Positions 58,654 through 64,000 of a stretch of 64,000 nucleotides of DNA are shown here, piece by piece. Every line of letters starts with the position of its first letter. Positions within the stretch are counted from its first letter, which is position 1. A program made the position numbers and the translations under genes. The DNA comes from Herminiimonas arsenitoxidans. Its GTDB lineage: Bacteria; Pseudomonadota; Gammaproteobacteria; Burkholderiales; Burkholderiaceae_D. A model generated the notes under the pieces. That model made no database searches and was not told the origin of the DNA. It saw only the letters and a program-made list of their open reading frames with translations. The DNA lies in NCBI RefSeq assembly GCF_900130075.1, contig NZ_LT671418.1, positions 620,001-684,000 of the forward strand, read 5' to 3'.

Positions 58654-59294
58654 ATCAGCTCAAATGTTGAGTTCAGGCCGATTGGCTTTGTTCTAATTTC
58701 TGGGCACCTGATTTTTCCTTCATGTACCAAAGAAAAGAGTACTGTCCGTACAACTATCGGGTCTTGTTCACGCACATGTTGCTGTAACTCATCGAGCGTT
58801 AGCGGGCTCTTTGCCAAGTTGCATATTTGACTACCCAATTGCGACTGGATTGTCTTTGCGTTAGCAGACAGGTACCGAAGAATGGCACCCCAGTTCTCAA
58901 AATAAACACTCTGATTTTCTAAATCTTCAGGGTCTGTGCATTTAATATCGAACTCATTAGAAGCTGCCCAATGTTTAAAAGACTGTGATTGATGGCTATC
59001 CAATCGAGTAGAGGAAAGTTCACTATTGCGTAGCAGAAACCACAGCTCGTCTCGGCCGTTGCGATTGACCCAAAAATCGACGACTCGTTTAGGTTTGGTG
59101 TGAGTTATAACGATAGGACGCTCGCAGTAAGAAGCGACCTCAGGATCCGCTTCGAGCGTAGTCCAAGCACGTAAGGCTGTTTGCCCAAACAGCGTCAACA
59201 TGCGACCGACTTTAGGACCGTACACATCGTACCGATGACTTCCATACGGCCGAGTGTTGTCCACCGGTTTATGAAAACGAGATATGAACGTCAT
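58650..59294 (-). CDS. tnsA: TnsA-like endonuclease subunit, probably atypical
   Basis: A 214-aa protein at the head of the tns operon. The N-terminal domain matches TnsA (TLEADPEVASYCERP, then RVVDFWVNRNG), giving candidates for the catalytic Glu48 and Asp73. The following position, where TnsA has E/Q-x-K, reads DELWFLLR and lacks the lysine. The C-terminal half (LTLDELQQHV onwards) is a winged helix. TnsA cuts the 5' strands so that transposition is cut-and-paste; without it cointegrates form. Whether this protein is active is open. Confidence 0.75.
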   Translation of the reverse strand: MTFISRFHKPVDNTRPYGSHRYDVYGPKVGRMLTLFGQTALRAWTTLEADPEVASYCERPIVITHTKPKRVVDFWVNRNGRDELWFLLRNSELSSTRLDSHQSQSFKHWAASNEFDIKCTDPEDLENQSVYFENWGAILRYLSANAKTIQSQLGSQICNLAKSPLTLDELQQHVREQDPIVVRTVLFSLVHEGKIRCPEIRTKPIGLNSTFELI

Positions 59295-59330
59295 TCCTGG
59301 CTCCGGCGAGCGACAGAATAACCATCTTAG

Positions 59331-59410
59331 TACTTTTTAATTAAATTAATACTTTTACTTCATTGATTCTTAAATTTGCATATTTACTTCACTATCCGAT
59401 GAAGTGAATA
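59331..59410 (+). repeat. Right-end repeats of the Tn7-like element
   Basis: Just upstream of tnsA, on its outer side, are TACTTTTTAA (59331-59340), ACTTTTACTTC (59351-59361) and TTTACTTC (59383-59390), plus a reverse copy GAAGTGAAT (59401-59409). ACTTTTACTTC is the exact reverse complement of GAAGTAAAAGT at 5059 and 5082. These are likely TnsB binding sites. A terminal TGT/ACA and a 5-bp duplication could not be fixed. Confidence 0.6.
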
Positions 59411-59473
59411 TGTGAAAACCAAAATCATCATCCCTTATTATTCAAGAAGTTATAGCAAACAAGACTGGAATAA

Positions 59474-60082
59474 ATTGTCTTCAATGAACGGCGGTATGCG
59501 ATTGTTGGCATTTGTAATGATGCACAGGTTCGACCGGTTTCAAGTATTTTTCTTCGCCACAATATGGCGCAAAAGCTTGCTGACCAAGGGACTCCAGGAG
59601 ACCTGATATCGGACATGCTTGATCACACTACGAAGGTAGCTGCTCGCCATTATGTGGCAGCAACCCCTGCCATCGCTAAAATCAAAGCGAGAGCACTTGG
59701 GAAAAACTCTACGTACAAGGAGCTTATGAATCTAATGACTGGGACTCCTATCTACCGAAACGACGTCAAAGACCAACGATCCGTCATCAAGGGAGTTGTC
59801 GCAGCGAGATATATCGGGAACATAGGAAAGTGTGGATTAGACGCCGATACCGCCTGCGAAAAAAATCCTATTTATTCCTGCTATACATGCAGAAAATTTC
59901 ATCCTTTTATCAACGGCCAACATGCAGATGTTGCTTCTGCCTTAAGAGCCGAAGTGCAGGTAATGATCGACCAGTCGTTAGATCTTGCTGAGAACAAGGT
60001 TGTATTACAACTGGAGAAAACTATCGAACATGTTTGTGATGTAAGCGACAGATGCACTTCATTAGACTCGTCTACGGATTGA
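59474..60082 (+). pseudogene. Tyrosine recombinase TnpA-like, N-terminally truncated
   Basis: The open frame starts after a stop at 59471 and holds only the C-terminal catalytic part: IFLRHNMAQKLADQGTPGD, LDHTTKVAARHYVAATP with the nucleophile Tyr. A Cys-rich tail follows (CGLDADTAC, CYTCRKFHPF), as in recombinases of the Tn554 and related three-gene systems. The N-terminal core-binding domain and first catalytic Arg are missing. The break lies within about 70 bases of the Tn7-like end, so insertion of that element probably truncated it. The missing half is not seen near the left repeats. Confidence 0.75.
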
Positions 60083-60089
60083 ACACGTT

Positions 60090-62084
60090 ATGAAAATTGA
60101 TGAATTCATCGCTCGTCAGCGTAAGTTCTTTGAGGCAATGGATACAGGAGAGGATTGGGATGCTTCCTCCTGGAGAGTAGATTCTTGGCTCGACACTAGG
60201 GGCATAAAATCTCGCTCCCTCCCCTTCACTATGCTGGGTAAAAAAGACCCTCTTCCGCAGGTCTTCAGCGATTTCACAAAAGCTGTATTGCTATCGATTT
60301 ATCAATTAAAGCGCCCAAAATTTGCTGCGTTATTCGCATATCTGATCGGAATTCGAAGACTATTCAATGAGTTATCGACGGCTGGTTCCATATACCCAGC
60401 AGATTTAAGAGGAGAACACTTTCTCAGTGCGATAGAAGCACTCAAACGAGATGAATATAAAAATTTATATGATGCCGCAAACTGTCTTGCACTCATTGGA
60501 AGTGTCATCGACAAACACGAGCTAACTCTTTTTCCTATCGATTTCATTTGCCAGATTCAGGCTCCTACTCCTCGATTGCGACATGATCCAATGATGGAGC
60601 GTGAAGCTCTATCGTCTAAGCTACCTAGTAGAGAGGCCATGATCGCCTACGCTCAATGCACAAATAATCCAATCAATGAGCGTGAGGAAATCCTACTAAG
60701 GACGATTGATCTTCATATCGCAATGGGAGCACGGATAAACGAATCAATGCTGGTTCCTGTTGATTGTTGGATTGAAAAAAAACTTCTCGATAATCAAGGT
60801 TTGCCAATCATTGATTCGGTAACTAAATTGGCCTTGACGGAGTGTGGTATTAAATATTTTCCAGAGAAAGGATTCGAGCCAAGTATTCATTGGCTTGCTG
60901 ATTCGGATGTTCCGCTGGCCAGGCGGGCAATTAAGAGGCTTACTGTGCTGACAAAGCGAGCCCGTTCGGTTGCATGTTGGCAGCATGAAAATCCTGGCCG
61001 ACTTTGGGATGTTGATCCTCAGGTGCTCGTTTCTCGTTCTTTCATCAACATCTATGTCGAAACAGCGGCACCTTATGATGTGAATAGGATATTGGATCGG
61101 TTGCACGTTAGAATTGCTCGAGAGCAGACCGGAAACCCTGAGTATCTAGCTGGCGATGTTGAGAGCGCATTCCTTGCCGAACGAGATTCACAGGTTGCAT
61201 TCCAAAAAAACGGTAAAGTAATTTTAAGACTCCACGAGTGCTTATGCATTGGGTTTATTGGACTCTTTAGGCTCAAGGGGCAAACCAACTCGGTGAATTG
61301 GTTACTGCCAACGTTGGTAAAATTCGCTGATATAACAGGTGCATTGGGCAATACTAGCGCGGAGTCAATTTTTGATAGACGTCAACTTACTGAGGCCGAT
61401 GGAACAAGAATTTCGTTGCGTACGCATCAATCAAGGCATTGGCGGAATACGCTCTATAAATTAGGGGGGATGACTGAAATACAGCAAGCTCTAGCAATGG
61501 GGCGAAAGGACATAAAACAGAACGTCTATTACCAGCATGTCGCACTTGATACCGAATTGGCTTTTCATAGCGCCTTTGTAGAGTTTCAGTCTTACCACGA
61601 GAAAGTGCAGTACCTTCAATCAGGTATTGTAAATGGGAAGATTCAAGGCGCACTTGCGGAAACATATCACCATCTGAACAAGCAAGACCCTGTCCTGGCT
61701 TCGGACTTTCTTGATACGCATGCAGGTGGAGTGCATGTGACGTTATGGGGTATTTGTACAAATGATTTTTCTCGTGAGCCATGCCAAAAACATTTGCAGT
61801 GCTTTGACAATTGCGGACACTTACATCGAACTGATGACGCTCGCGAGGCGGACAATTTAAGGAAGCTCCTTGAGCTAAACATGGAAGTGCTTACGAAGAT
61901 GCAATCCGAATGTGTAGGTGAGGCTGGCGCCGACAAATGGATTGCAGAACAGGAGCGAAAAATTGAAGGTATTCGAAAGGCAATAACATTGAGCGACAAA
62001 ATTGTTGGTATCCCAATCAAGGTATTTCCTGAAGCTGCAGGTATCACAAAATCAATTAGTACTCGACGAGGAAGCTCGGTTTAG
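60090..62084 (+). CDS. Large tyrosine recombinase, TnpB of Tn554-like module
   Basis: A 664-aa recombinase. Its C-terminal catalytic block has LRTHQSRHWRNTLY (H-x-x-R), GRKDIKQNVYYQH with the likely nucleophile Tyr, and a Cys/His segment CTNDFSREPCQKHLQCFDNC. An upstream Arg is in AMGARINESM. The size and the position between a smaller recombinase and a short helical protein match Tn554 TnpA-TnpB-TnpC (361/630/125 aa). The gene is intact and starts 7 bases after the truncated tnpA. Confidence 0.8.
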   Translation: MKIDEFIARQRKFFEAMDTGEDWDASSWRVDSWLDTRGIKSRSLPFTMLGKKDPLPQVFSDFTKAVLLSIYQLKRPKFAALFAYLIGIRRLFNELSTAGSIYPADLRGEHFLSAIEALKRDEYKNLYDAANCLALIGSVIDKHELTLFPIDFICQIQAPTPRLRHDPMMEREALSSKLPSREAMIAYAQCTNNPINEREEILLRTIDLHIAMGARINESMLVPVDCWIEKKLLDNQGLPIIDSVTKLALTECGIKYFPEKGFEPSIHWLADSDVPLARRAIKRLTVLTKRARSVACWQHENPGRLWDVDPQVLVSRSFINIYVETAAPYDVNRILDRLHVRIAREQTGNPEYLAGDVESAFLAERDSQVAFQKNGKVILRLHECLCIGFIGLFRLKGQTNSVNWLLPTLVKFADITGALGNTSAESIFDRRQLTEADGTRISLRTHQSRHWRNTLYKLGGMTEIQQALAMGRKDIKQNVYYQHVALDTELAFHSAFVEFQSYHEKVQYLQSGIVNGKIQGALAETYHHLNKQDPVLASDFLDTHAGGVHVTLWGICTNDFSREPCQKHLQCFDNCGHLHRTDDAREADNLRKLLELNMEVLTKMQSECVGEAGADKWIAEQERKIEGIRKAITLSDKIVGIPIKVFPEAAGITKSISTRRGSSV

Positions 62085-62513
62085 ATGGACAACGGAAAAG
62101 ACAATAAGGCCTCGAGAGGACATGATTTAGACTTGCTGCTAGATCAGGAACTTGCTTTAATGCTCAGCGACATTTCAGGAAACTCCCCTATTTCATTTTC
62201 TTCTCTAACCAAGCGCCTTGGCTTGAACAGTAGATCAACCCTTCACACAAAAGATCGAAAAGAAAAAATTCGGCAAGCGATTGATCAACAATTTGCAATT
62301 ATTGGAACTGCGTCTGATGGAAAATTTCATAGAAAAAGTCAGGCTGACAGGATTTTAGATTTAGAAAAAAAGAATGCACTTCTACAAGCTGCTCTTGATC
62401 ATCAGATCGAGATGGTATGCAGAGTTATCGCAAATGCTACCGCTAAAGGATGGGATGTAGATTTTCTTCTCAGGCCGCTAATGCCCAATAATCGTCAATT
62501 GGTCCGCGGATAA
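62085..62513 (+). CDS. TnpC-like accessory protein of Tn554-like module
   Basis: A 142-aa protein starting directly after the tnpB stop codon. It is largely helical with a helix-turn-helix-like N-terminal part (PISFSSLTKRLGLNSRSTLH). A coiled-coil stretch follows at about 85-120 (ADRILDLEKKNALLQAALDHQIEM). In Tn554 the third gene product assists integration and orientation. It completes the three-gene set. Confidence 0.75.
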   Translation: MDNGKDNKASRGHDLDLLLDQELALMLSDISGNSPISFSSLTKRLGLNSRSTLHTKDRKEKIRQAIDQQFAIIGTASDGKFHRKSQADRILDLEKKNALLQAALDHQIEMVCRVIANATAKGWDVDFLLRPLMPNNRQLVRG

Positions 62514-62763
62514 CATTGATACATCTAAACCACTCGTAATTGTTAATGCAAAAAAGCAACGAGCTAAAATTTATTTAATGAACATGAGTTCGTAAAATTA
62601 TGAATATGTTGGTTTTAGCTAGATATTTTTTAAATCTTATTTAGATGTATGTATCAATAGGTTTTATGATTATTTAACGATTTAGTTTTTACCAAAAACA
62701 ATATTTCATGTTGGTATGAGCATATGAACATGCTGGCATATAGAACCCAAATTAAGGGGAATT

Positions 62764-62898
62764 ATGGGCGTAGAAAGAGCCGTCAGATGTAAGTGTGCTG
62801 CTTGGCTAAGCTACGAATCCTGTCTCTGGTACGCAAAGTTTGGCAAGCCTAGTTTTCAAAGTTTTTATTCGCCTTTGATTGTGCATATGCGTATTTAG
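62764..62898 (+). CDS. Very short ORF, 44 aa
   Basis: AGGGGA lies before the ATG. The product has a Cys-x-Cys in RCKCAAW and a hydrophobic end, without known relatives to me. The surrounding gap 62514-62999 is AT-rich and shows nothing else clear; it may contain the end of the Tn554-like element and the promoter of the next gene. Coding status is doubtful. Confidence 0.25.
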   Translation: MGVERAVRCKCAAWLSYESCLWYAKFGKPSFQSFYSPLIVHMRI

Positions 62899-62999
62899 AT
62901 CGTTGCGTCAGCACCTAGAACGTAGACGCTTAGATTTGCTGCATGGCAAAATGATATGCTAACGCCCGTCAATTCTTATATTTAAAGCGAGGTGCTAGC

Positions 63000-63857
63000 A
63001 TGACTAAAGGCTTTCTGATCGATACCGAACTGGAGATGCTGCGAAACGGGAAACCAAGCATTACTAGTATTCCTGACCTGCCTACTGCACTGAGTTCCGC
63101 AATCGGAGAAGAAGCCTTTCATCAGTCGCTATGTCGTCATTCCGAATATCTGCAACTGCCTTTTGTGAAACATCATGGCATTTGGTTCAACTGGATTCTG
63201 ACAAAGTATCCGCTCCCTAACGGCAACGTTACAGATTTTGCCTATTTGGTAACTACTTCTGCAAGTAACACAATTGTATTAGTTGAGATAGAGGATCCTG
63301 CTAAGAAAATGTGGGTCGGGAAGCCAATAAAGCCAGAAAAATCGGACCCCTTTGTTAAAGCCCTCGAACAAGTGATGCGATGGCGGGCTGACCTTCGGGA
63401 ACCAGAGAACTATTCCCAACTAATAGCCGGATTCAAGGCATTGATGGGAAAATCGGGAATGGCACTGAATAGTTGGTATGTGAAATATGTGCTGATTTAT
63501 GGACGTAGTAGTGAAAACGATACCGTTGCGCGGAAGAAAATGTATGCCGATCTGCAGCAAGAAGATATTGAATTAATGACCTTTGATAATTTGGTAAGTG
63601 CGAAGAAGATCCTCACTTCTTCGCAGCGAAAAAATATTGTCAAAGCATTCCATCCTGGTCCAACGTTCTCGTACGCCTACTTGAATACTGAGCCGAGATC
63701 CGAATTCGCTTATCTGGACTATGGGAAGTTTTCTATTGATAAAGACGCACGCGAGTTATTAGTCGCGCTTGGATTTGATATCAATGCTTGGGAACAGGGA
63801 AAATTACTGAGCGCGAACAGGGGTAAAGATTTGCCAACTATTTACGGCGATGTTTAG
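63000..63857 (+). CDS. Shedu-like (DUF4263) nuclease
   Basis: A 285-aa protein whose middle has the PD-(D/E)xK-type core of Shedu proteins: VTDFAYLVTTS, then IVLVEIEDPAKKMW and, 30 residues on, KALEQVMRWRADL. The Asp and the E-x-E of this block are the probable catalytic residues. Shedu (SduA) is a single-gene anti-phage defence system. The C-terminal part (IELMTFDNLVSA onwards) matches the usual strand after the core. The family call rests on motif recognition only. The next gene starts 12 bases downstream, which is less usual and suggests a partner. Confidence 0.65.
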   Translation: MTKGFLIDTELEMLRNGKPSITSIPDLPTALSSAIGEEAFHQSLCRHSEYLQLPFVKHHGIWFNWILTKYPLPNGNVTDFAYLVTTSASNTIVLVEIEDPAKKMWVGKPIKPEKSDPFVKALEQVMRWRADLREPENYSQLIAGFKALMGKSGMALNSWYVKYVLIYGRSSENDTVARKKMYADLQQEDIELMTFDNLVSAKKILTSSQRKNIVKAFHPGPTFSYAYLNTEPRSEFAYLDYGKFSIDKDARELLVALGFDINAWEQGKLLSANRGKDLPTIYGDV

Positions 63858-63869
63858 GCGTTGATCCAT

Positions 63870-64000
63870 ATGCCAAACGAGTATCTATATTTCGACTGGA
63901 ACGTCGTTAAATACTCCATGCAGCCTCGCGTAGGAACATCTGATAACGATCTGCTGCCGATAATCACTCGCTTGTCTAAGCAATATCATATTCCGTACTC
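63870..64000 (+). CDS. Partial gene after Shedu-like nuclease (possibly PIN-like)
   Basis: The open frame runs off the window end with 43 complete codons. It begins MPNEYLYFDWNVVKYSMQP. An early acidic residue in F-D-W-N-V is a pattern seen at the start of some PIN-like nucleases, but the fragment is too short to be sure. It is closely spaced with the Shedu-like gene and likely in the same transcript. Confidence 0.4.
   Translation, partial: MPNEYLYFDWNVVKYSMQPRVGTSDNDLLPIITRLSKQYHIPY

Noticed and set aside
59412..59606. ORF overlapping the start of the truncated recombinase
   Set aside because: It is in another frame from the recombinase and starts inside the transposon-end region; no similarity recognised.

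Overview
The window reads as an accessory region of a betaproteobacterium of the Burkholderiales, most likely the Oxalobacteraceae (Herminiimonas-like). The grounds are the czc/pbr/cop/cus gene types, the DUF4148 proteins and the mosaic structure. No rRNA, tRNA or core housekeeping cluster is visible. The content is defence genes, transposition modules, decaying gene remnants and a very large metal-resistance load.

Layout. 1-4.2 kb: a CBASS-type anti-phage operon (DEDDh exonuclease cut by the window edge, CD-NTase, E1-E2 Cap2, JAB Cap3). 4.2-6.2 kb: two inverted copies of an unknown 109-aa gene enclose a ParD-like gene and a single exonuclease gene flanked by opposed arrays of transposon-end-like repeats. 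6.4-7.8 kb: an uncharacterised cassette with a strongly structured leader RNA, an 81-aa Ala/Ser-rich protein, a 53-aa peptide and a three-helix membrane protein. 7.8-12.6 kb: an integrase divergent from a KfrA-type protein, an SMR efflux pump with its TetR repressor, and oxidoreductase pseudogenes. 12.7-20.1 kb: a metal two-component system, a DUF4148 protein, an orphan FlgB, a GT2 glycosyltransferase, CzcD and MgtC. 20.2-27.1 kb: czcCBA with a PII-like protein and CzcI. 27.6-33.9 kb: a lead-type cluster (FTR1/PbrT-like, LspA, PAP2, PbrA) whose pbrR regulator is broken. 34.8-53.9 kb: copper/silver genes (copABCD, copRS, cusCBAF, a Cu-ATPase and small secreted proteins). 54.1-59.4 kb: a Tn7-like module tniQ-tnsC-tnsB-tnsA with repeats at its right edge. 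59.5-62.5 kb: a Tn554-like three-gene recombinase module whose first gene is truncated where the Tn7-like end begins. 63.0-64.0 kb: a Shedu-like nuclease and the start of another gene.

How it works together. The metal genes form layers: cytoplasmic P-type ATPases and the CDF exporter move metal to the periplasm; the RND systems CzcCBA (divalent cations) and CusCBA (Cu/Ag) expel it; CopA, CopB, CopC and CusF oxidise or bind copper in the periplasm. Palindromes of the form ATTACA-N4-TGTAAT lie upstream of copA/copR and of both DUF4148 genes, which suggests one shared CusR/CopR-type regulon. TnsB-site-like repeats of opposite orientation near 5.06-5.16 kb and 59.33-59.41 kb make it plausible, but not proven, that most of the window is one Tn7-like element of about 54 kb with metal cargo, with defence genes on both flanks.

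The least explained parts are the structured RNA plus small-protein cassette (6.4-7.8 kb) and the repeat-bounded single-gene exonuclease unit (5.0-5.8 kb).
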